NCBI GenBank assembly: GCA_965153355.1
Contig: OZ231127.1
Span: forward strand, 15,934,001 to 15,998,000
Source: Flaccisagitta enflata
Lineage: Eukaryota; Chaetognatha; Sagittoidea; Aphragmophora
Reading direction: 5' to 3'
Length of the DNA: 64,000 nucleotides
Part shown: piece after piece, positions 34,761-62,863 of the stretch
How the letters are laid out: each line of letters starts with the position of its first letter
Position numbering within the stretch: the first letter of the stretch is position 1
Position numbers and translations under genes: made by a program
The notes under the pieces: generated by a model
What the model saw: the letters and a program-made list of their open reading frames with translations, nothing else
Told to the model about the DNA's origin: nothing
Databases searched by the model: none

Positions 34761-35028
34761 TTGTAATGCTCATCAAATGTGCGTTCATCACATTAAGTCG
34801 TGGTGCAGAACAGCGCCAAATTTGACAAATCGTTCTGTACTGTGATAGAATACGCTGCTATGCAGCGGAAATGTGGCAAAAACTAAAGTGTTATGCATGC
34901 TTTATACTCCCTAAATAATTAAAAACCGGTTAACTGACCAATTGATCTCGCATCGGTAAAGTCACAGCATACTCAGTGAAACAACAGAATTCTTGGAAAA
35001 AAATTGCACGGAAAAGTCTAGATGTTGC

Positions 35029-35176
35029 CACGTAAAAAACCGAGTCTGTCTCTGAATGCAAAATTTTGCATTTCTAAACACATGGCCTGTTTCTTAGAAG
35101 TGTTTAGACTGATGCCATGTTTTTCAAAATGCAAAATTTTGAATTCAGAGACAGATTCGGTTTTTTACACGAAACA
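35029..35176. repeat. Hairpin repeat, about 150 bp, copy 1
   Basis: CCGAGTCTGTCTCTGAATGC with AAAATTTTGCATTTCT on the left returns inverted as AAATGCAAAATTTTGAATTC and AGAGACAGATTCGG on the right. The centre holds an inverted ATGGC..GCCATG pair. Relative at 42826-42977. Confidence 0.8.
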
Positions 35177-36466
35177 TGTCAATGCACAAGAATCAATTTT
35201 TGTTAAAAATCCATCAATTTCGCATGCTTTTTTCTCACATTTCCTAAGCATATGGTACAGAAAAACGTTTTTCTATGCAAAAAATTGATGATTACCAACC
35301 ACAAATCCTTTATCTACATAAAAATTCTTTGAATAGATAAGATGAAAAATATCATATAAATCGTTTTGACTTGTCAAATTGCGTACTCGTTTGCACTGTG
35401 ACTTAACAATGTAACATTGTTATGAGCTGTACAGCAGTACAAAGAATTACAAAACAATTTCGTTCAGAAAACAAAAGTCTGCATGTCGTCACCGCTAATG
35501 CGGTTCGTTCATACGCCTTCTCTTTAACAACATTTTTTACTTTAGTCATTACACTAGAAACTTGAGAATCTATTATAAAAGTTCATGGAGAATAGCTTAT
35601 CATTTATCACAGTTACATGTTACTTTTCCATATCAAGTAGTCGCAATAAATACATAATTTGGAAAAAAGTCGAAGAGACGAAGTCCCTTTGGTCTTTTTG
35701 AGTCCTGCAGAGAAAAACGGATTTCCCTTTGTTTTATGAGCCGTTTGGGGAAGTTGATACATTTTGGGGGCAGAATGGGACTACGCATGAAATTAAAAGC
35801 TAAGAAAGAGCTAATTTTCCTCTTTCAGATGACGCCAAGCAGAATTCTGTGCGATCGATAGTTTTGGAGCTATGATTTTTTAAATCTTTTAATATTTTTT
35901 CGCATTTTTTGCATTTTTCCCAAAAATAAGGAATCGAGTTAGTTGAAATCTATTTGAATGTCCCAGGTGATGATTGTGCATCCTGGCAGCACAGTCTCTC
36001 TCATTTCAACTCTAGACGCTATGAGAGGCTTTGTCCGTCAGTCCATCCATTGGTCTGTTGGTCCATCTATCCGTCCAACAACCAGACAACCAGACAAAAA
36101 ACAATCACAAGAAATTTCAAAATCTCGCACTTACGACTTTTTTCCTACGGCGAGATCCGCCTTTATTGGTAAATAGGTTCAGAAAGCACAATAGTCGTCG
36201 CCACTGTTGTGTCTCGTTCATGGGTATCTCTTAAACGACTTTTTGTGGCTTCACTGATTTCATTGTGGGTGGTTAGGAATCCACCTGCATGGTGCCATGG
36301 GCATTCTTTACATTCCAAAGCGTTTGAATATGGGGCAATATCTTTCGTAGGGTACTGATACAGTCGGAATATACATCCTGGAAATTAACTTGCTCATCTT
36401 CGATTCTCTCTTTACCTTGTATCGCCATTCTCCAGCTGAAATCTTTTTTATGTCATTAAAATTGTG

Positions 36467-36468
<2 letters not shown>
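35177..36468. other. AT-rich sequence; no gene recognised
   Basis: A hairpin-element-like stretch (CTATGAGAGGCTTTGTCCG, GTCCATCCATTGG) is at 36018-36080. The rest was not recognised. Confidence 0.35.
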
Positions 36469-36950
<482 letters not shown>

Positions 36951-37128
36951 CATACATTCTTAGATCGCGAGGCACAAGAATCGGTCTTTTTGTTTACCTT
37001 TTCCTTCAGGGGTTTTAAAGTGTGAAACTGGAATTTCAGCCTTATTTGTTGAATCAATGTTACTTTTTTTCAACTGAGAAAAAAGTCTGATATATGTGCC
37101 TGGCTGACTAAGAATGTGTTAATGAACG

Positions 37129-37874
37129 TTTTTAGGTGCGCCATAGCACCTCTATGAGAGGCTCTGTCTGTTGGTCGGTCGGTCGGTCGGTCGGTTGGTT
37201 GGTCGGTAACGCTCGAGTTAAAAATCTCGAAAAGAAGCAAAAATAACTGGAAATGATTCAGAAATATGCTAGGATGATTTTTAGATGTACCATAGCATCT
37301 CTATAACAGGCTCTGTCCGTCCGTCCGTCCATCCGTCGGTCACGCTCGAATGAAAAATTGCTAAAAATGTTTGAAATCAATGGAAAACTCATTTTGTTCA
37401 TAATAAATGATACTCGTCATTTCATCCACTAATATAATCAGCTACGGTTAGGTCTTATAGAGCTGGGGATAGGTCGGATAGGTCTGGTGATAGGTCGGAT
37501 AGGTTATAGGATAGGTCTGATAGAGCTGGAGATAGGTCTGATAGAGCTGGTGATAGGTCTGATAGAGCTCGGGATAGGTCTGAACCTGATAGAGCTCGGG
37601 AAAGGTCTGATAGAGCTCGGGAGAGGCCTGATAGAGCTCGGGAGAGGCCTGATAGAGCTCGGGATAGGTCTTATAGAGCTAGGAATGGTCTGATAGAGCT
37701 AGGGATAGGTCTGATGGAGCTAGGGATAGCTATGGATTAATAACGCCCGGCGGGATAGGTCTGATAGAGCTAGGAATGGTCTGATAGAGCTGGGGATAGG
37801 TCTTATGGAGCTAGGGATAGCTATGAATTAATAACGCTCGGCGCACCGTCTTGGCCCGTGTATCCGGCCTTGTT
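37129..37874 (-). mobile_element. Large hairpin-ended element (GGTGCGCC subtype) expanded by a GATAGGTCT minisatellite
   Basis: The left end TTTTTAGGTGCGCCATAGCACCT is the hairpin. The right end CGCACCGTCTTGGCCCGTG and GTATCCGGCCTTGTT is the complement of the start seen at 17-60. A second hairpin end (AGATGTACCATAGCATCT at about 37280) is nested inside. From 37470 to 37830 about 17 units near 21 bp (GATAGGTCTGATAGAGCTGGG) form an internal tandem array. Confidence 0.65.
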
Positions 37875-38575
37875 GATGAATGAACAATTTTAATGTGAAT
37901 AAATGAAAATAGAAAGTGAATGAAAAAGAATGAAGGTGAATAGAAGTTAAGGAAGGGGAATGAAAGTGAATGAAAGTGGGAAGGTTACAAGAATAAAGAT
38001 TGACGCCGGGATCGGAAGTTTTGCGCGGTTTCAACATCTGTGTGATTGAGTGACAGACCAACCGACCAACCGACCAACCGACTGAGGGACAGGTATGACT
38101 CCTAATACACACAATGATAAAGTCAAATTAAGCTTAGCCTATCTTCGTTTTTTTAACAATGCATCAAAACGCTCCCAAATCAAGAATGTTGTAGTTATTT
38201 CACTAGTTGCTACCTCAATCTCTTTGGAAGGCTTCCGAAAAAAACTTAGCCAGATAAACGGCAATCCAGTCGCGGACGGTTTGGCAGGAGCAGTAGGGCG
38301 AAAACGGTTCTGAATTTAGAAATGTGACCGACGGACCGACGGACCGAGAAAATCCTCCATATGTGTGAAAGCATAGGTTATCGACCCCTTCGGGGCCGCT
38401 GCCCAAAAGTGTACATCATCGCTAGACCCTGGCGTGTTTATCGATGATAGCGATGACTGGACAATCAGCTGTGACGTATACTGAGTCAAAATCACTTCCT
38501 ATTGTTTTGAGATGGATCGAGGGATCGAAGGATTCTAGTTCAAACTTATGTCAACTTGAATCATGAATACTATTT
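37875..38575. other. Mixed decayed repeats
   Basis: A GAATGAAAGTGAAT tandem stretch at 37880-37980, a 5' fragment of a hairpin-ended element at 38251-38345 (CCAGTCGCGGACGG) and a CCCCTTCGGGGCCGCTGCCC motif at 38386-38405. Confidence 0.5.
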
Positions 38576-38845
38576 TTTGTCGCGTGCTACACGACTCATA
38601 ACCTTGCTTTGTCGGTCGGTCCATCCGTCGGTCCGTCCATTGGTTTATCCATTGGTCCGTCCGTCACACTTAACTTTTTTTTTGTCTTTGGCCTCACTGC
38701 TTCGGCCCAAATGAACAACTGACCTCAAATACAGCCCAAAAAAAGTAAAGTGGGGACCGACCAACCGACCGACCGACCGACCGACCGACCAACCGACCAA
38801 CCGACGGACAAAGCGGGGTGTAGAGTCGCGTGCACGCGACTAAAG
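38576..38845. mobile_element. Two hairpin-ended element ends facing each other
   Basis: Left: TTTTTTGTCGCGTGCTACACGACT followed by GTCGGTCGGTCC. Right: CCGACCGACCGACC tract, GTGTAGAGTCGCGTGCACGCGACTAAAG. Each lacks an AACAAGGCC start, so they are either one inverted chimera or two truncated copies. Confidence 0.55.
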
Positions 38846-39079
38846 ATTGAATTTATGTTAAAACAACTGAATTAGCGGTGAATTTTGACATTAGAAATGG
38901 GTAAGTTGCGATACTACTCGAGCATTATTACTATTATACTACTTGGAGCATTATTACAGTCATGAGTATCCACGTTTGGGATAATTAGCACCTTCGCCAA
39001 GTTGGTTCAGACTTGAACACAATTCTTAGGCCGTAAATTCATTACAATTAAATGAGAGCAAATTTTCTTATGATTTACA

Positions 39080-39970
39080 GCATTGAAATGCATTGTTAAT
39101 TAATGGCAAAAAACTTTGTTAATTAACGCCAAAATTCTTGTTGTTTTAACAAAAAAAATTGTTGTCAATTAACAACCAAAAAAGGTATTTGTTACCAGCA
39201 AATCATAACTGTAAATAGGAGAATTGAGTATCGTTAATCATCAGCAAAAAACCCTGTAAATTTACGACAAAAATCTTTGTAAATTTAACAATAAAAACTG
39301 TACTCTATTTACGACAAAAAAGCTTTTTATTAACGGCAAGTCAAAAGTGTTCATCAGGCATTGTTAATCAACAAAAAAACTGTAAGTTTTTTATACAAAT
39401 CCATGTTAATTTAACACAAAAAACTGCTGAAAATTAACAACCAAAAAAAAAATAGCCTTATCAAATGTTAATCGTATCAAGAAACATCGTTAATTATGGC
39501 AAAAATCCTCGTTAATTATCCAAAGAAATCTTTGTTAATTTACTGGAAAAAACTTGTTAATTAATAACAAATACTTGCTGTTAATTCACAATACATTTTC
39601 TTCGTTAAATAACGAAAAAAAAACACCCATTTATTCACGTAAAAAAAAAACTGTTCATTCTTTACATTTTGTGCATGAAGATCTTGCTGGATGGCTCATG
39701 TTAATTTTCAATAGTTTTTTTCGTTAATTAACGACTTATAGGTACCAGTTAATTAACATCATAAAAATTGCTCTTTTTTACGATCTCTCCATTTTTTGAT
39801 GTTAAAAATCGGGCATTTTTACCCGTTAATTAACTGGTACCTATACCTCGTTAATTAACGGCATTTTTTGGGTGTTAATTAACAGCATAAAAAGCCCCGT
39901 TAATTAATGGTACTTTTTTGGTCCCTAATTAACGATTTCGTTAATTAGGGGCGTTAATAGGTCGTTCATG
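39080..39970. repeat. Diverged GTTAATTAA-rich region
   Basis: GTTAATTAA-type words recur every 30-60 bp, with variants, over about 900 bp. The block TATAGGTACC next to TTAATTAAC at 39738 and 39836 is shared with the left edge of the array at 14750. As at 14.2-16.7 kb it abuts an ATG microsatellite (39998-40052), here on the other side. Confidence 0.7.
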
Positions 39971-39997
39971 AACGCATAGCTAGATCTTCACGATATA

Positions 39998-40052
39998 TCT
40001 CTGATGATGATGATGATGATGATGACGATGACGATGACGATGATGATGATGA
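39998..40052. repeat. (GAT)n microsatellite
   Basis: About 18 units with GACGAT variants. Confidence 0.95.
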
Positions 40053-40680
40053 TGACCATGGGTGTGCAGGGAGGGACGTCGGACCTACACCCCTGTTGCC
40101 CATGTAGAAAAAGAAGGCAAAAAATGAAAAAAATGATGTAAGAAAAAGGAAATAGGAGGAAAAATAGCATATTCAGGGGAAGTATGTGTGTTTTTCTGAC
40201 AAATTAAGCTGTCATTTCTTGCATGAGAGTGTAATTTCAGATTTGAAAAGAATAAATAAGTGTTAAAGCTTGTCGGGCTCGAAGCTCTGTCAGACTTGAA
40301 ACTGGTTGTCAACGGCCCTTTGAGATTCCGCGCCATACACTTATGATGATGACGATGATGATGTTCGACTGCTCTCTAGCGGAACCTGTTAGAGGCATGA
40401 TTATTTGGTCATTGTTTTCATCGTTATCATCAGTGAGTCCAAAGTGAGTCTGTAGGTAGCATTGCAGAGGATAGACTACTCTGCTTTGAATCGAAAATTA
40501 CCAATACAATCATATCAAATGAAACGACGTTGCTATGGCATCAGGAGTGCCTTGCGCTATTCTGAATCTAAAAATCTGCGTCTCGTAGTGTCATGAATAT
40601 GAAAATCATTGATGTCGTTAAAAAAAATATTTTTGTATGTCAGTAAAAAATCTATTCAAGAAATAAAGTCTATAAACAAA

Positions 40681-40915
40681 AGCAATGGCACGCACGAAGG
40701 AAATTCGACATGGAAAAAACTATCAAGAGAATTATGAATTTATAAGACCATTTTGTGAAACATGGGACATTCTTACTTGGTCCGGGCCACGTCAGGGTAC
40801 GGGCTTGAAAATAACAGTATCAAGAGGTCTATTTGTCATTTGTGCAACTTCTGGTTTAGCTGTTCAAAAAGAAAACAATCATCTCTCGGCCCCACTCTTG
40901 CGTTGTAGATGAATT
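40681..40915 (+). pseudogene. Possible Tc1-like transposase N-terminal relic
   Basis: A frame starting MARTKEI resembles the usual start of Tc1-family transposases. In a shifted frame just downstream a stretch resembles their helix-turn-helix to GRPR-like linker (FVKHGTFLLGPGHVRVR). No DDE catalytic region follows, and the frames are broken. The similarity is weak and judged by eye. If right, it is a dead 5' fragment. Confidence 0.3.
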
Positions 40916-41472
40916 TGAATTTGATTGTGTACCTACCACTCGAATCAATTTATCGCTTCAACAATGCCCCCAAAGGTGAAGAATAAGGTAAACATTCTGA
41001 TGAAAATAAAAGATCAAGCAAAGTGGATTTAATGGTGGCTCTTTGAAGACAAAAGGTTGCCAACGCAGGTATGATCATGAGATCATGATGATCATAAATT
41101 CAAGATTGCCTGAATTGAGATTGGATTATATTTGTTTCTCACACATTCCTCTGCTCAGAATGCCAGAAAGCTTGAAAGCCATTATAACAGTGTAATTTTG
41201 CCATCAAAGGTTGTACGCAAAATCGCCGGTAGTAAATTGAATATGTCATGTCATGTTTCACTCTGACGGTCCACTGCTCATTCGGTGTTTCCTTGTGAGA
41301 TGAATATCTAGAAGCCTTGAACCAGTTCTAGCTTAGGCGTGACAAAGACCGTGAACAACAAAAGAAGCTGGAAGTCATTAAATCACGGAGAAAAATGATG
41401 ATACAGACTTGGTGACCTTTTCATAGGGCACAGGCTCAGACCAGAGGGCGTGAGAGAAGCCGCAATTGTTAG
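40916..41472. other. No feature recognised
   Basis: AT-rich, apparently unique sequence. Confidence 0.35.
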
Positions 41473-41641
41473 AACAAGGCCGGATACACGGCCAATACCA
41501 GTCGCGGACGGGTGGGCAGGGGCGGAAATGCGCGTTTTCACACTTTCCAACTCGATCACCACGGACCAACCGACCAACCAACCGACCAACGGACGGACGG
41601 ACGGACAAAGCCTCTTATAGAGTCGCTTGTCCGCGACTGAA
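41473..41641 (+). mobile_element. Hairpin-ended element, AGTCGCGGAC subtype, complete
   Basis: AACAAGGCCGGATACACGGC start. AGTCGCGGAC at 41500-41509 and its exact complement GTCCGCGACT at 41629-41638 as right arm of the 3' hairpin (41621-41638). Tetramer tract GACCAACCGACC to GGACGGACGG between. Followed by three 20-bp AATAAGCGAGGGTCTCGCC units (41657-41716). Confidence 0.8.
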
Positions 41642-41954
41642 AATGATGCCGCCCAAAATAAGCGAGGATCTCGCCTAAATAAGCGAGGGTCTCGCCGAAA
41701 TAAGCGAGGGTCTCGCCATCGCAATCTCAGTTTGGGAGTGGTATTTAGTATCTCGAGTTGGTGGGTGCGTTCTCGTTGACTTTGACGTCTATTTAGACTT
41801 AACATTTCAAAAAGAAGAATATGCATTTATTTGCTCCCACAATATCTACCAGGTGAATGTCGATGGATTCATTCACATTGTTTAGATTCACATATTACAA
41901 GGATGTATCCTTTATCAAGTAGGAAACTAGCCGATATCAAGTGCGAAGTGCAAA

Positions 41955-42375
41955 GGGATGCATCAAACACATAGCGTGAACGCACCTCTCATAGACAGGG
42001 ACGCATCCAGCGTGTAGCCTGAACGCACCTCTCATAGACAGGGACGCATCCAGTGCGTAGCCTGAACGCACCTCTCCTAGATCGGGACGCATCCAGTGCG
42101 TAGCCTGAACGCACCTCTCCTAGACTGGGACGCCTCCAGTGCGTAGCTTTAACCACCTCTCCTAGATTGGGGCGCATCCAGTGCGTAGCTTGAACTCACC
42201 TCTCCTTGATTGGGACGCATCCAGCGTGTAGCGTGAACACACCTCTCCTAGATTGGGACGCATCCAGCATGTAGCGTGAACGCACCTCTCAAAGACAGGG
42301 ACGCATCCAGTGCGTAGCGTGAACGCACCTCTCATAGACAGGGACGCATCCAGCGGGTAGCGTGAACGCACCCGG
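41955..42375. repeat. 43-bp minisatellite
   Basis: About ten units containing GGGACGCATCCAGTGCGTAG and CGCACCTCTC. Units differ at a few positions. There are no spacers between the units, so it is not a CRISPR array. Confidence 0.9.
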
Positions 42376-42825
42376 CATCATATATTTCCCATTTCCGTCG
42401 CAGAGACGCGAGTGCAACTCTTTTATTTCGTATTCCGAGGCATAAATTGATTCGAGACTCGATTTTGCGAGTCTCTCTTTTCGCGCTTTGATATTTACTC
42501 TGCCGATTATTTTTCTTTGGTTACAAACAATCTTGCTTCCCCTTCTTAGAAGGCGGGGAGGTAGAGGGGTGTGGCAACGTTACAAGAACCATACAGGTCT
42601 CAATACTTATCTTTCTACCAACTCCACTTTCGGGTCTAATATGGATACAGCTGATACCAGCAAGATAGTTGTATCTTAATTGTACGTCAGGTGTGGCACG
42701 TGCATAATATTCGAAGAAAAACACACACAAAGAAAATAAAAGGACAACATAACCTAATGTTTCTGCATTTCCATTGTTATCTTTAAGTTGCAGTGCACAG
42801 GAACAGCAAATTTGGGAAATCATTT
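42376..42825. other. No gene recognised
   Basis: Short open frames lack recognisable domains. The stretch is probably intronic to the diacylglycerol kinase gene, since the exon at 43212 has a good acceptor and must have an upstream partner. Confidence 0.35.
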
Positions 42826-42977
42826 CGCATGAAATTCTTAATCTCTCTCTGAATGCAAAATTTTGCATTTCTACGAACATGGCCCCTTTCTTATATGTTT
42901 TTAAAACAGGACCATGTTCTTAGAAATGCAAATTTATGCATTCAGAGACAGATTAAGAAGTTCACGTGAAACAAGTC
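42826..42977. repeat. Hairpin repeat, about 150 bp, copy 2
   Basis: Same arms as 35029-35176: TCTCTGAATGCAAAATTTTG on the left, AATTTATGCATTCAGAGACA on the right. Confidence 0.8.
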
Positions 42978-43211
42978 AAGGAATGGAGGTTAATTTTCTT
43001 TTTTTCTCTCAATTTTTCCAATTGGTTTTGATCACATAAATGATTCTCAATGCAAATAGATAAATGATCTATACTAAAAATCTGATTTCTTTTCAAAAAA
43101 TTATGAATTCATAATTTTATTTTTTTTTTTTAGAATATGATTTGACCATGAAAACTGCCCCTTCGTGTACACCTTGACTTAATGAGTTTTTTTTCTCTCG
43201 TTTCATCTTAG

Positions 43212-57768
<14,557 letters not shown>

Positions 57769-57932
57769 CGCCAGATGAGGACCAAAGTGCCAAGTGCCAC
57801 GCCAGAGGGAATACCACTCGGTGGTGAGGAGGAGGATGGCGTGGGAAGAGGAGGAAGAGGAGTGGTAGATGACGCTGCAGCAGGAGAAAGGAGACACCAC
57901 ATTCGAGGCTCTTGGCGCTTGGTCGTCAGGTA

Positions 57933-58000
<68 letters not shown>

Positions 58001-58010
58001 CGATGATGAC

Positions 58011-58070
<60 letters not shown>

Positions 58071-58650
58071 AATGATAATGATAATGATGATGATGATGAA
58101 TATGATTTTCACTCGTTTTACTTCCCCAGATGGATGATGAATCCGTGTCATTGCTTGCCTTGAACAAGACACGGAGCAAAACAATATCGCAGTGAAGTAC
58201 AGTGCTACTAACGGCAGTTAGGTACAGTACAATCAAGTTTTGTTAAAACGGCCAACAACGAGCACATTCGACGCCGAACGCAAAAAGTACCGTTGAATTC
58301 CTGTAGAATCTAGAGCACGCTGACAGAAACATCAAACAAAAAAGCATCGTCGTGAATCTCGGTAAAGGTGAAACCGCCAACGAATTCTTTTTATGGACAC
58401 GCCTGACTTCTCTGCCCCCCTCCAGCCCTCATCAAATACAAACGAAAGTCGACGCAATCTTGAATAAGAGATACACGAAAATAACTAAAGTGTTAAAAGG
58501 TTTTGAGGACATTATCGTGATTCAACATGAAGCCCTTGATTACCGCGTTTCTTGAGACAGTCCCGCCCTGATAGCAGTCAACTTCACACAACTAAGTACA
58601 TTAAAGTATACACTGTCATCAGTGATTTAATGAAAAAAATAAACAACGAC
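57769..58650 (+). other. Probable 3' untranslated region
   Basis: Follows the stop codon. Includes an (ATG)n microsatellite (57931-58098). The first AATAAA on this strand is at 58638-58643, just before an (AAC)n run; whether it is used is unknown. Confidence 0.4.
57931..58098. repeat. (ATG)n microsatellite
   Basis: About 55 units with GACGATGATGACG and AATGAT variants. Confidence 0.96.
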
Positions 58651-58654
58651 AACT

Positions 58655-59721
<1,067 letters not shown>

Positions 59722-59728
59722 TCTTTCT

Positions 59729-59816
<88 letters not shown>
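59722..59816. repeat. (CT)n microsatellite
   Basis: CTTT-interrupted at both ends, pure CT in the middle. Confidence 0.96.
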
Positions 59817-59817
<1 letters not shown>

Positions 59818-60284
59818 ATGCCCCCAAAAAAAGTCCATCCTTTTGAACATGTTTTAGTTTGATGATGAAACTGTGATAGTAAGTTTTTTCCCTTTTCATG
59901 TCCGACGTTTATATCATAAATTACGTCCATGATATTCGAATGTTAGTCTTCAGACAGCATATTATTGATTGAAAAACCTCCACCGTTGAATTTTCTCGCA
60001 AAAAAATGTTTTTAAAAGAAAGGTTTTTTTTTTTAGTCGAAAAATATCTTTGGCATATTGGTTGTATCTTTCCTCGTCGAACTTATGTCCACCATATCAT
60101 AAATCTTGAAAAACTCATATCTTTGCCACCTCTTTCTTTTTCACTTGAAGAAAATCGCGTGTCTGAATAATTATTTCACAATTGTGAGGAAAACATTTAT
60201 TTCAAACCTACGAGGACCGACAATGCGCCTAATATCGCGATTTAGCGAGGCTGGGTAGTGTCAAAAAGGGAATTTTTTATCATA

Positions 60285-60344
60285 ATTGCCCCTGCCCAAA
60301 CGCAAGCGAGGAATTAGAGGTCGTGTATTCGGCCTGTTTTTTTT
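60285..60344 (-). mobile_element. 5' end fragment of a hairpin-ended element
   Basis: GCCCCTGCCCAAACGCAAGCGAG and GTCGTGTATTCGGCCTGTT are the complement of the usual start. The matching hairpin may be the eroded ATCGCGATTTAGCGAGG at about 60234. Confidence 0.45.
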
Positions 60345-60529
60345 CTTCTTTCTCTTCTTCATATATCTTTTATCTGCCCTTCACTTTTAGCAAATCTGCT
60401 CTATTTCTCACTTAGACTTTTTTTTTCATGATCCTCTGCAAATGTGAAAAAAGACTATTTCATTGGCATTGCTGCCCGTTGCCATCGCAATATAGAATGA
60501 AGCTAAAATGAAAAATGCTATACTGATGC

Positions 60530-60690
60530 CATTGTGAATGTCATCTTTGATGCCATTGTGAATGTCATCTTTGATGCCATTGCAAATGTCATATTTGATG
60601 CCATTGCAAATGTCATCTTTGATGCCATTGCAAATGTCATCTTTGATGCCATTGCGAATGACATCTTTGATGCCATTGCGACTGTCATGT
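60530..60690. repeat. 24-bp minisatellite
   Basis: Six to seven units of AATGTCATCTTTGATGCCATTG with small changes. Since 24 is a multiple of three the repeat stays open in frame, but no gene is implied. Related GCCATTGCGAAT words continue to about 61200. Confidence 0.9.
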
Positions 60691-62700
60691 CACAGACAAA
60701 TCGGATATCTCAAAACTGTCCTACTATCTAAAAAATAAGTATATCTATACTTACGAACAACTATCTACTTGGGTTGAAAGCTTCTAATGAACAAGTTGTG
60801 CCGCTGACCCGAGCTTGGTCGCGTTTGAAAGAATGGGACCAATCTGGTAATTGTGGCTTGATTTGTTCATAACCAACATTCTTCTACAGTTGATGCCCTT
60901 TTTTAGATGAAGATATATCCATTTCCTCTAACTCCACCCCTAATCCTCCTCCACCTTTTACCGTAATCTCAGCCCTAATAGTTAACCCTAACGTAAATCC
61001 CACCCGAAACCCATCGCGCGATATCAGCTTCAGTGCGAATGTCACTGTCATTGCCATTGCGAATTTCTTCTATATTTTCATTGCGAATTTCTTCTATATT
61101 TTCATCGCGAATGACACCATGAATGCCAATGGCAATGTAAACGTTTCAAGTCCCTGAAAATGCTAACAAGATTGCCATTGAAAAGGTTTCACTGCGAATG
61201 GCTTACCGCGTGAAACGTTGCTTCTATCAAGAAGCGGCTGAGCTTTAAGTTGCGAGATGATTCGCATCATCGCATAAAAATTCTTGTCGATGATTTGATT
61301 GTTGTCCACAAATGCAGGACTGTAGTTTTGGGATGGACTTGAGATAAAGTTTCATTTGTCTTACGAATCCGGTCTCGCTTAGAAAGTAAACCATAATTAA
61401 ACTATCAGACGCACTGAATTGAACACAGTTTTTTCCCCATTTTTGTTTACTATATGGTAAACGAACTTGTAGTCTTCGTTTGGGCTAACGTTTAAAAAAA
61501 GTGTCAGACCCAGTGAAATTTTGTTTTCAATCATAACATCCTTTCAGAGTAAATCACTAAAGGGCTTGGATGCTTCACATAGAAAAAATTGGGAGTAACG
61601 CTTCATCCCGCTTACGCAATATGGAGGATCCAAAATCATGAAGATGAGCGTTTTCCTTTTTTATTAAATTCCATCATCTTCCGTTTTTGTTTTGTCCTTG
61701 AAGTTACCCATAGAAATCCATGGGCAGTTATTTGTATTTGAAAATCATAATATTTTTGCGGATAGACTTCAATATTATAGCAAAAACTATGTAAGAGCTT
61801 ACTTAGAAAGCTGATGAACAATTTCATGAAAAAAAAGAATAAGTAAAAATCATTTTCGAAGAACATCAGTACAACAGCTCTCAAAGCTTCTCATGTTGCT
61901 AAAAAACGGAAGATAAACAGTTTTGAGGAAGAGAAAAATGGTAAGGGTTCCAAAATTAACTATTCCATATGACTTGTGACAACATTGCCTTATAAAGTAG
62001 GTGGGACGAAGAGAAATTCACAACTTTTGCTATATGAAGCACCCAAATAAAGGGCGGTATCAGTTAGCAAATGACCTTATATCTATGCCTATTGAATGTA
62101 CACGTATTTATCTACACAACGTGCGAGATGGGCAAAAGGTACAAGATGGAAGCTAAAGATAAAGTACACGTATATACGTAATCTTGGCCTTGTTTTTTTT
62201 TCATGTATTAAGTGATCGATGAGATCACGTCCAGTGTCTCGCTGGAGCGGGCTGGGATCGCGCCAGTTATTATTATTATTATTATCATTATTATTACCAT
62301 TGATCATCATTATTACTCATTTGTTCCCCTATTTTCCTCTCCACAACCCCGTTGTGTGCATTTCGCATATTTTGAATTGAGAATTGCCATTAAAAAAAAC
62401 CAACAAGATACTCGAATGGAGAAGTTTCTTTTTTTCTATTCAATATTTTCATGTCAGGAACGAAATGAACTAATACAAATGACAGTTAACTATGAATGAG
62501 AAAAAGGATGATTTGGAAATTAGGCATCTTGGGTACAATTCTCAGGATAAAGTACTGATGGATGTTTTAAGGGTATGATGATTCTCAGTCGGCAGAAAAG
62601 AAACAAAAAAAAACACACACAAAGAAAAAAAAACAGAATTGGATTGAGGTGGGGTAATGAGTAATTGTTTTGTCAATGGATGGAATTAAGGGGTTCAAGG
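60691..62700. other. Mostly unrecognised AT-rich sequence
   Basis: Short features only: CCATTGCGAATTTC-type words at 61045-61110 and a short (ATT)n run at 62267-62300. Open frames at 61636-61884 and 62212-62499 lack recognisable domains. Confidence 0.4.
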
Positions 62701-62863
62701 TACAGTTCAACCTACAATAACGGATGTCAAGAAACTAAATAGTTTAATAAGTAATTTTAATTTTTTGTTATTGCCAAAAAAGTAGCATGAAGGGATTTGG
62801 ATTTTATATTCCTTGTAAGCGATATCCATTAATCTTGAATCCGTTAAAGCAGGATGTCACTGT
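62701..62863. mobile_element. Decayed MITE related to 48966-49146
   Basis: TACAGTTCAACCTACAATAACGGAT at the left and ATCCGTTAAAGCAGGATGTCACTG at the right are loosely inverted. The interior TTTTTTGTTATTGCC resembles the better copy. Confidence 0.5.

Noticed and set aside
41955-42375. CRISPR-like array of regular repeats
   Set aside because: Units of about 43 bp follow each other without unique spacers, and the context is eukaryotic. It is a minisatellite.
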